A stretch of DNA of 64,000 nt from Ottelia alismoides (GCA_037367405.1 JAZKJV010000681.1:558001-622000), one strand, 5' to 3'; numbered from the stretch's first letter, positions 46,313-57,594 are shown. Numbers and translations: made by a program. Notes: generated by a model from the letters alone, not told the origin.

Positions 46313-47164
46313 ACGAATATTTTACTAACTGTGTTTGGATTATCCTTTGGATAATATATTTATCTTAAATCTTTAAATTGAATATAATTATTTTGTGAAG
46401 TTGAAATTAATACTTAACTCAATAAAAATTACATAAACTACATATACAATAAAATAAAAAGATATATTGAATAATCAACAATATACAATTGCAAAGATAT
46501 TCCCCAATATAAGCACAATAATTATATCATAGATAGCACTGATGAATAAGAAATAACAATTCAGAGAATAAATATCATTAGGCTCGAGAAAGCTGTCAAG
46601 AGTATTCTAACTGCTATCAGAAAAACTTGAAGACGGGTATGCGATCAAGCGTTGCTGACTTGATAGCTTTCTTGCAAATCCATCCTTCAAAAATATTCTC
46701 CTTGAAATATTAAAGAGCGAGCGAGAGAGAGAGAGAGAGTTTAAATCAGTCATAGAGCTTCTTTTACTTTTCAAATAAGAGCAAGATTGATTGTGTATGG
46801 TCCAACAAGAGTAGGCAGCCATTGGAAACAAAATAGATAATAAACTGATGAAGATTTATGAGATATGATCGACTAGGGAAATGTTAAACGATCGATCGGT
46901 TCAATATGATCGAACATCATGACTGTTAGATATACAATATTCAAATATGATTGATCATTCCTCTCAAAAAATATGATCGATCATGAAAATAGGTGGTCGA
47001 ACAGTGTAAGAATATGGGCGATTAAGGCTGATCTATTAGTGAGCAAGAGTGATTGATAATTATCAAATTCTTGGTAATCCTTCTTTGGAAAACCTCTGAG
47101 GATGCAGCTGCAGTTACACCTTTATCAAAATGAAATATAAACAAAGTAGTTCTTTTTTGAACAA
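46313..47164. other. AT-rich spacer with GA run
   Basis: No recognisable gene. A (GA)n run lies at about 46711-46739. Clusters of CGATCGATC/GATCGAT words occur at 46880-46990 without an evident element structure. Confidence 0.4.
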
Positions 47165-47173
47165 TTCAAAGAA

Positions 47174-47415
47174 GGGGTTTTTATGCGGCAGACCCTATAG
47201 ACTTTGTCGATTACCTCCGTGGCCTTTGAAACAACCTAATTCTCCCCTCGACCCCGTAAACTTTCCAATTCTTATCCCATGAACCCTACGGTTAATCTGT
47301 TTGAAGCTCGTGGGAGTTCTTGGATTAATTTACAGGGTCGATGGGGTAATTACGTTGGGCAAAAGGTCGTAGAGGTAATTTAAAAAGTTTATAGGATCTG
47401 CCGGGTAAAAATCCC
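47174..47415. mobile_element. Mutator-like MITE with perfect 9 bp TSD
   Basis: A 242 bp element starting GGGGTTTTTATGCGGCAGA and ending TCTGCCGGGTAAAAATCCC, flanked by the perfect 9 bp duplication TTCAAAGAA (47165-47173 and 47416-47424). Inverted arms of about 45 bases include GACCCTATAGACTTT against AAAGTTTATAGGATC. A 9 bp duplication with such ends is typical of Mutator-like elements. It has no coding. Its ends resemble those at 50323 and 56253. Confidence 0.93.
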
Positions 47416-47520
47416 TTCAAAGAACCTTCTAAGCTTTTGCAACTTTATTACTGAAGTTCTCTTCATAGATCTTCTGATGTTGAAATACTCATGCAATCAC
47501 AATATATCGAGGAAGCGACT

Positions 47521-47948
47521 ACAATATTTGGAGAGCCGGTCGTCTGTTGTAATCCTAGTTTCAGCAGACATGTTGTAGTTTCTTTTTCTTCTTTTACCTT
47601 CTCTATTCTAAAATCCAACCTTATATATTGAATCTTGGGTTAATGCTCTACATATCCTCCAAATTTCACTTTAATCAGAGGTTATTTGCTATTTTATCTT
47701 AATATTTCAAGATCCGGATCCTTTTTAAATGGAATTTAAGTTAGCTTAAATATTTTTTGGATCTTCAAAGATTAAGATAAAATAGCAAATGCATCCGATT
47801 AATGTGAAATTTGGAGGATATGTAGAGCACTAACCCGAGATTCAATATATAAAGTTGGATTTTGGAATCAAAATAGCAAAAGAAAAAAAGAAAAAGTTAT
47901 AGTTGTAATTGGGATTACAGCAGATGGGCTGCTCTCCAATATTTGTGT
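47521..47948. mobile_element. Near-palindromic foldback MITE
   Basis: About 428 bp that folds almost end to end. The left CAATATTTGGAGAGC pairs with GCTCTCCAATATTTG. Inner arms (TATATTGAATCTTGGGTTAA, ACATATCCTCCAAATTTCAC, GCTATTTTATCTTAA) all have inverted partners on the right, with a small loop near 47720-47750. It has no coding. A transcript across it would be a long hairpin that plant Dicers could cut into small RNAs. Confidence 0.82.
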
Positions 47949-49417
47949 ATGGAGAAACAAAGAACTAACATAAACTAGCATGCCCATCATATCACTTGAG
48001 TAGCAATTACAAGAGGAGGGCACAGTTATAAAGTTTGTACTTCCTAAACGAGGGTACATGATATGTGCATCACAAATAGTATATGTTAGTGGTTTAGGGC
48101 TCTACCTTAGGGGCCACATGTGTAAGTACAAGAGTAATCACATGTGCTCACATTGGAAATCAAGGAGAGGTTGATACCGAAAATAAAGTTAATCAAAGTT
48201 CGTTTTGTATTAGGGTTAAGTTGCAAAATTAAAACTTTTTTTTTATTTTTTGATCTTTTCAATTACTTGAGCTCTAGTTCCTTCTATTACAAGAAGTAAA
48301 AGTTCAATCAAGGGGGAGTTAATCGTGTTATATATATTTGTATTAATATTTTTGAATTTATATTTTTTATTCTTTTACTTTTCAAAAAAAACAATTGTAA
48401 TTTTCCAATTTATGATTTTTTATTTTATTTTATACTAAATATTTAAAAAAAATATTCCAAAGTTGGAATCTAAGTTTTATACCAATAGGGAATAGTTACG
48501 ACTAATAAACATGTATGATAAAATTCTATATGAAAATAGAGAGGAAAATATGTTGGAATGGGATTTTATTTTTATTTTATGAATTTTTAAGTATTTTATA
48601 ATGTTTATGATTTGTTGTGATTCAATATTCAAAATATATTATTTTGCTCAAATTTATTCTATAATTAATATATGCTCAAATATATGTTAATTTTTTTGAA
48701 AATAATTATTATTTTTAAAACTTGTTTTTGCGCTAAATTAAGTTTTACTTTTTAAAAAATACTAAATTATAAACTTCTTGATAACAAAAAGTTGTATGAT
48801 AATAACATACAATAGAGTATTCGTGATGTTTTTATTGTTACTGATTTTTATGCATTTTAGATATTTTTATTTTAGGGGTTTTAAATACCTATTTGTTTAG
48901 GTTACAAAATAAAATTATTTTTCTTTGCGATAGATCATGTATATAGAGCATGCCCTAGTTTTTTGTGGCAATTATTTCGAGGTCCATAATTATCTAGAAA
49001 TAAAAATACAATCCTAACAAGCATCCAAACAAAAAATTGAAAAAAAAACTAAAATAGACCATTAAAAATTACAACAAAATATAGTTAGAAGGAGGGGGCA
49101 TTTAATACAATCTCCTAACTTTTTCTTCAAAAACATGTTAGAATGGATATATAATTAACTATTGAACGCTCAAAGACCGTTCTGCAAAGAAGCTTTTTGA
49201 AATTGAATTATAGGTCCATAGAAGGTTCTTTTTGTAATTATTCAAAACTCAGGACAAATATGATGCAATTTGCCATCTAGCTGGATCTTCGATGTAATTT
49301 CTAGAAGAGCATAGGGTTTGGAGTACAATATGCCAGTAATGCCTACATGGCACATGACTGTTCTGTGATTTCTAGAACTACGAAGGCTCTATTTAAAAAT
49401 AATCCCGTCGGTTAAAC
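47949..49417. other. AT-rich spacer, nothing recognised
   Basis: Very AT-rich intergenic DNA with no open frames, element ends or RNA genes that I can support. Confidence 0.4.
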
Positions 49418-49970
49418 TTGTTGACTGCAGAGGAAGGACACGTGTCTGCCTATGGCGTTATGGACACGTGTCTCCCTATGGCGTTATCTTCTTCACTAAG
49501 ACCAGCAGAGCTTGAACAGAGCTCCACAGGCTATATGCCTCTCCTTCGTCTTAGGCCCCTGAAGCCTGATGTCACTCGATCCTTGGCTCTGAAAGGAACC
49601 AGCGCCTTCATCATGATGTCAGCTACACGTCGAGGGATCTTTGAACATCTGTGCCTCGTCAAGCTTCATCAGATGGAACTCGACAGAGTACGAATGGCTT
49701 CTCCAACCACGTTAGCGATCCTTGTTAATAAACCCAAATCAACTTGGAAAAACTTCTAAAATGATCTCTCTGTGTGTGTGTATGGGTTGTGGAGGCAGGT
49801 GGAGGTTTTTGCTTTGTGTGGTAGAGTTCGTTACCATCATAGGTTACCTGGAGCTTCACGGGATAACCAGGAATATGGTGCGATGGATTCAAGTGTTTGA
49901 CCAGCTTGATGAGGATGAAGGCCTTGTTACTGACACATGTCAGCATAGGGAATTTCAAGAGGCTTGATTT
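49418..49970. other. Gene-like composition stretch, unidentified
   Basis: A 550-base island of balanced composition in AT-rich surroundings. It begins with an imperfect duplication (GGACACGTGTCTGCCTATGG then GGACACGTGTCTCCCTATGG). Plus-strand frames of 113 codons (49418-49759) and 81 codons (49722-49967, ending FDQLDEDEGLVTDTCQ) overlap. I recognise neither. It may be a fragment of a transposon or a captured gene piece. There is no clear start, splice pattern or conserved motif. Confidence 0.3.
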
Positions 49971-50322
49971 TCCTTTTAAATATAAAATAAATATTAAATT
50001 ATATTAAATTGAAATCACTGTATATAAAATGTTATAGATAATTAAATTATCTAGAACTCGCTTTTACAAATAAGGCTATTTATATATAAATACTTATTAA
50101 TAATAATATCAAATATATTATTTTTATTTATTTTTACATTTAATTTTGTTATTTTATATATCTTTAATTTAATAATATAATTCACGTATAAGAAAATATT
50201 TTGTTTTATTTTTACATTTTTCTTCTTAATGTTGTATTATTCAGATAAATAAGTATAGTTTTACCTATAGATCATGGTACTTCAATTATTTAGCTAATTT
50301 CTTTTATTTTTATTTTAAAATA
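49971..50322. other. AT-rich spacer
   Basis: AT-rich sequence with no features seen. Confidence 0.4.
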
Positions 50323-51729
50323 GGGATTTTTACTCTACGAATCTTAGGATCATTGTAAAATACCTCCTCGACCTTCTAAACATCATTACTACCCCCATCG
50401 ACCTTGTAAATTTGCTAACCCTTACCTCATAGATCACGTGGTTAACTCCCATCCATTTACCCGTTATTTTTAATCGGATTCTGTTAAAAAGTTGCATATT
50501 GACCTCTTTGTTTAGCAAATTTATAAAAAGATACCATTCATCTTTCTCCCTCACCCCCGTTCTTAAAACCCCTTTACCTCCACCTCCATCAGCCATCTCC
50601 AAGACCACCCCCTCTTCTGCACTTCCCACACCCCCACCCTCCCAACTCCTCGCGTGCCTCCTGAAGCTCCAATCCCGATGCCCCATGACTTGTTATATCT
50701 TCTGCATAAGATCCGGAACCCAATCAAAGGTCAAATCATCGATCAAACACCATCATCAACAAAGGAGCAACTCATGTAGATTCAAGCACATGGAGTAGAG
50801 CATCACCACATCCTCTGAGATCAGTCGCCCCCTCCTTCCGGACCTCCACCCTCCATGATCTCCGCCCCCTCCTAGACCTTTGCCCTCCCCAACCTCCACC
50901 CCTCCCTCTAGCCTCTACCTGACCTCCGCACCATCCTAGACCTCCTCCCCTCCTCGACTTCTTGCCCCTCCCCGGCCTCCAGCCATCCCTTACCTCTGCC
51001 CCTCCCCGACCTCCAGCCATCCCTTACCTCTACCCCTCTTCGACCTCTACCCCCTCCTAGACCGCTACCCCTCCCTGACCTTTGCCTCCTCCTAGAGCTC
51101 CCAGCCCCTCCCCGACCTCTTCCCCCTAATGGACCGCCCCTCCCAACTTCCAGCCCCTCCCCAATCTTTGCCCCTCCCGGACCTCCACTCCTCTGTGATC
51201 TCTAGACCCTCCCCGACCTCCAGCCCTCCCTGGTCTGTAGCCATCCCCGACCTCCGCCCCTCCCTAACCTCTGCCCCCTCCCGGACCTCCGCCCTCCCTA
51301 TTTCCCCTAACACATACACGATCCTCTCCGATGGCTTTGACTAGCAATCGCCTCTGCTGCCCTTCGTCCTGCCAGACTCCATTGGGCACGTCTACAACGA
51401 CATGTACGAGGGCATCTTCACATCCAACAATTTGATCATGTTGTCCCCAACACGATGTAGGAGGAGGGCTTCGTCCTACGAGAGTGGAGAGAGAGAGATG
51501 AAGAGGAAGGAGGAGAGAGAAGAAGGAAGGAGAGAAATGAAGAAAACCTAATGTTAGAGTTGCTTTGATTTGATTAACTCAACTTAAATCCAAGCTAGTT
51601 AACCCAAGAAGTCTCAAATTAACAGCATAGTTTGTAGGGGTAAGTCAAAGTAAGCTTACGGGATCAAGAGGGTAATAACGATGTTTAGAAGGTCGATGAA
51701 TGATTCTAGGGTTCGTGAGGTACAAATCC
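50323..51729. mobile_element. Mutator-like element with CT-rich interior
   Basis: A 1,407 bp element with long inverted ends. The left GGGATTTTTACTCTACGAAT, ATCATTG and CGACCTTCTAAACATCATTA have inverted partners in the right end (TAACGATGTTTAGAAGGTCG, GAATGATTCTAGGGTTCG, TACAAATCC). Flanking bases are AT-rich and only weakly similar, so the target duplication is degraded. The interior (50810-51310) is a degenerate minisatellite of CCCTCCCCGACCTCC-type units. It is followed by a more gene-like stretch (51310-51500) that could encode PDSIGHVYNDMYEGIFTS, which I do not recognise. No transposase is present. Confidence 0.78.
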
Positions 51730-52803
51730 ATTAAATACAATATTATAAAATAGTTACGAATTTAAATCATATTTAAAAATTAAAATGTAATATGTGTAAT
51801 TTTCTCAAGTAGAAACCCAATTGTATTAATGGTCCCAAAAGTCATTTTCAAGGATTAAGTCCCTTTAAATCTAAAGTAATTTTACAATGTAAATCATTTT
51901 TTTCAAAATGAACTTTAAAGTTGAATAGACCTTATTCTAAACTTTTTTTAAATGATGTTTTTTGTAACTTGTACATATAAATGGTATTATGTACACATTC
52001 GGTTATTTTTGATTTTTTTATTTGTGTTATCTTATATCTACCTACTTGTTTGTCTATCGATTAAATCTGTCCGACTCAATCTCTAGGTTAGGATCATAAA
52101 TATAACTTATAAATGTATTTATTGTGGATTTCCTATCAATCTTCATATATTTACATATTTACATCTTTTTGGATCTTTTTTCTTTCTTTTTCTTCCTATA
52201 TTATTTTATTTTAGTTTAATGTAAATTTGACAATTTTATCTTTTTATGTTTTTCTTTAAAGAATGAGGGTTTGCATATTGACAGATATTTTAAGTAGGAT
52301 TTTAGACAAATTAAAAAAATAAAAGAGACAAGTCTATGATTCATGATGGAGCAAGTGATCATGAGAATGTTGGTGGGGGTTGCTATGGTTTCTAGGTGTA
52401 GTTGTTGCCATGTTAGTTTTTTTATTTAGCAGGTAATAATTACTGATATTTTTTGTGAATTTCACTTTGTTATCATTAAGTAGTTTTATCTCATTGGCCA
52501 TAAGTTTGAATTACTTCTAGACTAATTGTTTTACTTCGGTTTGTTAGCTTTGTTTCATTCGTCATCGATTTGTATTTCTTCTGGACTCTTTTCCCTATTT
52601 TTCATTTTGCAGTTCTCTCATTTCCTTCTCCTATTTACCGAGGTTTATTTTCTTAATTGTATAAATGTATATTCCTATGCTTTTAAATTATTTGATTGGA
52701 CTACATGATTCCGGAATCGGACAATTCGAGTCAAATTAGATAGAATTTGATTGTGAAGAATATTCAATATCTACATATGTTAATGGCGTCAAAGCAAGAC
52801 TTT
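51730..52803. other. AT-rich spacer
   Basis: AT-rich intergenic DNA. A 60-codon frame at 52526-52708 is hydrophobic by composition only. Nothing recognised. Confidence 0.4.
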
Positions 52804-54922
52804 CACTACCACATAAATTACATGTATTGATGTTTTGAAACATCTTCATATGTTATCTTAAACGTCAGAAGAGCATTGTCCCTACGTTAAAAAACGTCTG
52901 CTCCAAACGTCTGGTCTGCCTTGTCGGGATAGGTTTTAAAAGACATTTTATAAAAACGTCCACACAATCCCTTCTATGCAGACGTTTAACAACATCTTTA
53001 AAAAATAATCTAGGTGGACAATATTAAAGAACGTCTACAAATTAAGTACTTATATAGATGTTATTAAACGTCTACGTAGAATATATGTTGACATATATAA
53101 TTGGTGGTCCGAAGCATGTTTTGAAACGTCGTTGTTAATACTATCGATAGATGAACTGTAAATTGTTTTCAGACCTTTTTATTACCAATCCAATCCGTTT
53201 GCGTCCAATTATTGGCATTAAAAAACTCACGATTTACAAGTTTTTTTAAAACCTTATTAGCAGGAAAAACAATCAAATGTTACCAATTTCTACTCTAGTG
53301 GAAAAATGTATCACGAGAAAATAATTACACGTGTAGATGCAAAACAAGCAAACTCAGAACATAGTCATGCGCATGCTTTAAAATATGAAAACGAATTTGA
53401 GTATCAATATAACTACAAGAAACTCCAAAGTTTTTAATGTACATTAACGAAACAGATCAGAAGTACATTGAAGATATATAAAGCAAATCATAATCTCTAA
53501 GCATCTTCCTTTGTCTCTGCATCAGGATCAACACCACCAGACCCATTGCCTCGTGATCGTCCTTGAGAAGCATCTAATAAAGAAGAAGTAGATTAGACAT
53601 GGTTAAAAAGATATCTTATATTTGATCAAGCTTTTAAAAAAAGTACCAAAGAATGTAAGTGGAAAATGTCAGTATCAAACCCCTCGATATCAAAGAAGTT
53701 CTATACCAAAAATGACAACATTATAAAATTAGTATAATAACTATTAAAAATAAAAATAAGGTCAAATACACACCTTGATTCGATCATATGCACCACGTCA
53801 CTACAAACAACATGTGTTGGTTGACTACTCCTACGATTATCTCTTTTCTGCCTCTTAGAGAATGGGAACGGTGAAGACATGCTTAAAATCTGTAAGATTA
53901 GATAAACTTATAAAAATAGTCATGAACTAAAATAGTGTATCTACTTAGTGAACATTAGCCTTTAAAGTAAATGCGATCATCATATTGTATTTTGTTGAAT
54001 TAAATTTGGATCACTACTGGGACATATTATGGATCGCAAACGGGCTAGTGCTATCTGAAAAGTACACATATTTATATGTTTTCACTAAATCCAAATTTGA
54101 AGAAAACAAAAGAAACATGGACCGAAACCATACGAATAGTTTCTTTATGATTACGAAAATATGCAAAATCTTCATTCCAGGGAATTGTTTCGGATAAAAA
54201 CTAAAAAGAGTTCATATCAGAATAACAACAATTACTGATCTATCGGATCAAGATTATACTTGGTTTGTTTGTCAACTCAATTGATGAAGAAGAAGGTATG
54301 GATTATCTCAGAAAAAATCGGATTTTTCTGAGTGCAAATACATATCCTAAATCTAACGTTTCAAGTATATAAACCTTTACCGACTCTCTTGGGCAGACTC
54401 CTCCAGTTGTCGTGGCCGTTCTTCTGGATGAACGATACCAGTATATGGTCTTCTTCACTCCGGAACTTCGTGTTTGACGAGCGGCTGCTGCAAAACTTCG
54501 TGGTGCCGAAGAATAGTCGGGCCGTCGTGCGGTGGGAGGAGGGCTCGAAGTCGAAGATTAGTCAGGCCATCGTGCAGTGGTGCCGAAGAATAGGTGGGAG
54601 GAGGGCTCGAAGGTGGGAGGAGGGCTCGAAGGGGCCGTCGTGCGGTGCTAGGGAGAGGGCGTCGTTTAGAATTCTAGGGTATTTGGGCGGTTATGGTATG
54701 TTGGAGAAAATGGGGCGAGTTTGGCGGGATAATTAAGGGGCCGAAATTCTTGTGTAGACGTTACTAAAGAAACATCTTAGGAAAGTACTCTGTGAAGATG
54801 TTTAAATAATGTCGAGATTTTTTTAACTTTTTGGATGTTATTCAAAAACGTCTACTAATTTCATATTCTAGGTGGACGTTCCTGGCACTTGAACGTCGTC
54901 CTAGATTATATTTGTTGTAGTG
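52804..54922. mobile_element. Non-autonomous CACTA (En/Spm-like) element
   Basis: A 2,119 bp element that begins CACTACCACATAAATTACA and ends inverted TATATTTGTTGTAGTG, with the 3 bp target duplication TTT on both sides (52801-52803, 54923-54925). Both subterminal regions carry arrays of AACGTC/GACGTT words (about eight in 52860-53130, four in 54755-54895), as expected for transposase-binding sites of CACTA elements. There is no transposase-size frame. The interior holds a minus-strand MYB exon-like segment and, nearer the other end, a short minus-strand exon-like frame (53500-53575: ASQGRSRGNGSGGVDPDAE, then a stop). It would need an autonomous CACTA transposase acting in trans. Confidence 0.9.
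54381..54468 (-). pseudogene. R2R3-MYB first-exon fragment inside the CACTA element
   Basis: On the minus strand this reads [18 protein letters not shown], then RSLPKRVG. This matches the R2 repeat of plant R2R3-MYB factors: acidic EED, the NW tryptophan, and the RSLPK helix. In MYB genes the first exon ends right after this glycine in phase 1. Here the coding stops with G followed by GTAAAG, a good splice donor, at exactly that point. The first tryptophan of the repeat appears to be Phe, and no N-terminal start or second exon was found nearby. It is best read as a captured, decaying gene piece. Confidence 0.75.
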
Positions 54923-55100
54923 TTTCATGAAGTTATTAATAGATGAGTCATTGTGTATAGTTCTATATCATACAAGACACGATGCAAACACTTTCAACAT
55001 TCTGGTGATACCATAGGGAATCATTTGACAGATTAGATGATAAGAAACGTCTCGTTATAAAAGAAGATGATTATTACATCTATCCACACACACATGTATG

Positions 55101-55105
<5 letters not shown>

Positions 55106-55144
<39 letters not shown>

Positions 55145-55160
55145 CGTACGTACGTACGTC
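55106..55160. repeat. (TA)n/(TACG)n microsatellite
   Basis: A long TA run followed by TATG and then four TACG units. No gene context. Confidence 0.9.
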
Positions 55161-55415
55161 GATTGAGATCCATAAGAGATATGAAGGTTTACGATCATTA
55201 TCACTCAACTTCGTTAGTATATTGAACACACATTTGGCATTTTAAAGTTCGGGTTTAAGTGCTTCACAAACATGCCTACTGCATCTATCCTAAATAAGTT
55301 CTTCTGATTGCATGTTGCCTCGTAAACAACTTTGTTTGACGCCATGAAGAAGATCATGCAATTTCTAAGGCGTACATGGACCATAGGATCTCTAATGATA
55401 TGATACATCAGAAGA

Positions 55416-55461
55416 TGACAACAATAACAACAACAACAAAGCCTTTTCCCACATTAAGTAG
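55416..55461 (-). mobile_element. LINE 3' tail fragment
   Basis: On the minus strand, CCCTACTTAATGTGGGAAAA is followed by GGCTTTGTTGTTGTTG. This matches the 3' end of the LINE at 41010-41050, including the (TTG)n tail, in opposite orientation. Upstream LINE sequence is not clearly preserved. Confidence 0.65.
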
Positions 55462-55577
55462 GGACATCAGACGATGGGTATTTATGGATGTTGTAGGTCT
55501 AATCAACGAGGTAATTATGGATGGGTATTTTCATGGGCATACATTCATCACAAATTGGAAAGGATAAAGTCAACATG

Positions 55578-56003
55578 TACTACATTAAAATTGAGTTATA
55601 GTGCCTTTTTTTTTTCAAAATCCAACACTAAATCAGTCGTTGTTGAAAATACAACGATGATATTGCAAAAACAATTTGTATACTTGAAATTAGCAACGAC
55701 TATAGTATCCGTCGCTATAACATTAACAACGTTCCATATAACGACACTTATCCGTTGATATTTTCATAATCTTAACTAATCGTCGCTAAATTTTTCGTTC
55801 AAAATCTAGCCATGATTAGTCATATTATTGAAAAATAACAACACTTAAGCGTCGGTATATGGACTGTCGCCAATGCTATAGTGATAGATATTATCTTCGT
55901 CACTAATTTCAAGTGTAGAAAAATCACAACGAATAATATTGTCATTATACATTTAACAACGGTTGATTTAGTGACGATCCTAAACGGATGATTTCGAGTA
56001 GGG
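55578..56003. mobile_element. Possible CACTA-derived MITE
   Basis: Many short CGTCGCTAA, AACGAC and GTGACGAT words in both orientations, a pattern typical of CACTA subterminal repeats. The right end ATTTCGAGTAGGG is one base away from an inverted CACTA terminus. A left end at TACTACATT is plausible but has no matching target duplication. Tentative. Confidence 0.4.
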
Positions 56004-56251
56004 TATCAAAGGACTTAAACACGAGATAGAGTTTGGGGGTAAGATACATGAAGATTTCTTTTTCAATAGCAACAGGTGCTTAAACGTGAGATTAGCGACA
56101 AGTCAATGCTAACCAAATTATGTGGATTTATGGGCACGGTCGAATTTCTCTTTATTTGTCATTTACCCATTCTTTGGCACTTTTCCATAAACATGTAAAT
56201 CTAAAGTTGAGAATTTTTACCGGTGCAAACCGGGAGAAAACATACAAAAAT

Positions 56252-57471
56252 TGGGGTTTTTACACCCATAACTCTGAGTAACTTTGCAATTACATTCATA
56301 ACCCTGTATAATCGTGAATTACACAAGAAAACTTGAATAGTCACTTCGTCTCACACCCATAACCCTCCGTTAGTTTGATACTTTAACTAACCACATGCGT
56401 TAGTTAATGTTAGCCAAAATTAAAAAAAAAGAATGGAAAAAAATTCTTGCAGAGCCGAGGCGAGATGTAGATGGTGGTGAAGGTGGGGGTTCTTGCTGGT
56501 GGAGTCAACGGCGGTGGGGGTTCTTGCCCGGCTTCCATCGAGGGTTGGATTTGGGTTCTTGGGGGTGTCATGCTGGAGGCTGGTGACAAGGGGCTGCTCG
56601 CGGAGGCCGTGGGTGGGGTTCCACGATGGGGCGGGGCTTGGGTTGGGTTCCTGCGGGTGCTTAATTTTGGGTTGTTCCACGGGGAGAGCTTCCGGGAGGG
56701 GGAGCTCGACGGGTGCTTCCTGGGAGCAGCGAAAGAAGGGAGCCGGGGTCGAGTGCTTCCAGGGGAAGAAGGGAACTGACGGTGGGGGTCTTGGGGCTTG
56801 GGTTCCTGCGGGTGCTTCCAGGGGAAGAAGGGAACCGAGGGTGGGGGACTTGGGTTGTTCCATGGGGAGAGCTTCCAGGAGGGGGAGCTCGAGGTTCGAC
56901 GGGTGCTTCCAAGGGAGCAGGGGAAGAAGGGAGTCCGAGGGGTGGCGGTAGGGGAGTGCTGCGGAGGCCATGGGTGTGGTTCCAGGAGAAGGGAGCTCTA
57001 TGGGTGCTTCCCGGGGAGCAGGGGAAGAAGGGAGTGGGGGAGGGAGGTGGGTGCTGGAGTATGCAGGGGAAGAGGAGGAGATCGGCGGGGCTGGTTGGAG
57101 GAGGAAGGCGTGGAGGTCGGTAGGGGGAGCTGGCTAGAGGAGGAATATGAGGTCGGCAGGGGGGCTGGCTGGAGGAGAAAGGGGAGGAGGCCGATGGAAG
57201 GAGGGTGTAGCGGGGAGGGGTCGGCTGGAGGAGGAAGGCAACAGAGAGCTGGCTGGATGGAGTGGCATCTTTCATAAATAACGAGAACTTAAAGGATATA
57301 AATGTAAATTATTTGACAAATACCATCATAGTTAACGGGAAATAAGATGATAATTAGCACGGGGTTATGGACGAAGAGTTAAATACTATTCAGGGTTATG
57401 GAAGTAATTCACGATTATGCAAGGTTATGATTGTAATTGTAAAATTACTAGGTTATGGGTGTAAAAATCCC
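56252..57471. mobile_element. Mutator-like element with GC-rich interior (Pack-MULE-like)
   Basis: A 1.22 kb element with long inverted arms. The left TGGGGTTTTTACACCCATAA, TTGCAATTACATTCATAACC and TAATCGTGAATTAC pair with GTAATTCACGATTATG, GGTTATGATTGTAATTG and GGTTATGGGTGTAAAAATCC on the right. Flanks TACAAAAAT and TAAAAAAAT differ at one of nine positions. The interior (56440-57270) is strongly GC-rich, unlike its surroundings, and built from diverged tandem units (GGGTGCTTCC plus GGGGAAGAAGGGA words). The minus-strand frames are Pro/Leu/Ser-rich and give no known domain. The structure fits a Mutator-like element that acquired foreign GC-rich DNA. Confidence 0.8.
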
Positions 57472-57594
57472 TAAAAAAATTAGAGATACGACCAAGTCCC
57501 ATCATTCCACTTGATGAAAGTAATGTTTACTAACACACCATAGAAGGAACCCTTTTGTTAACTCAGGGTTGAGACTAACAGTTAGGCCATGTTT

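Noticed and set aside
56420..57275. Pro/Leu-rich minus-strand frames as a real gene
   Set aside because: They overlap in different frames, mirror the tandem GC-rich units, and lie between Mutator-like inverted arms.
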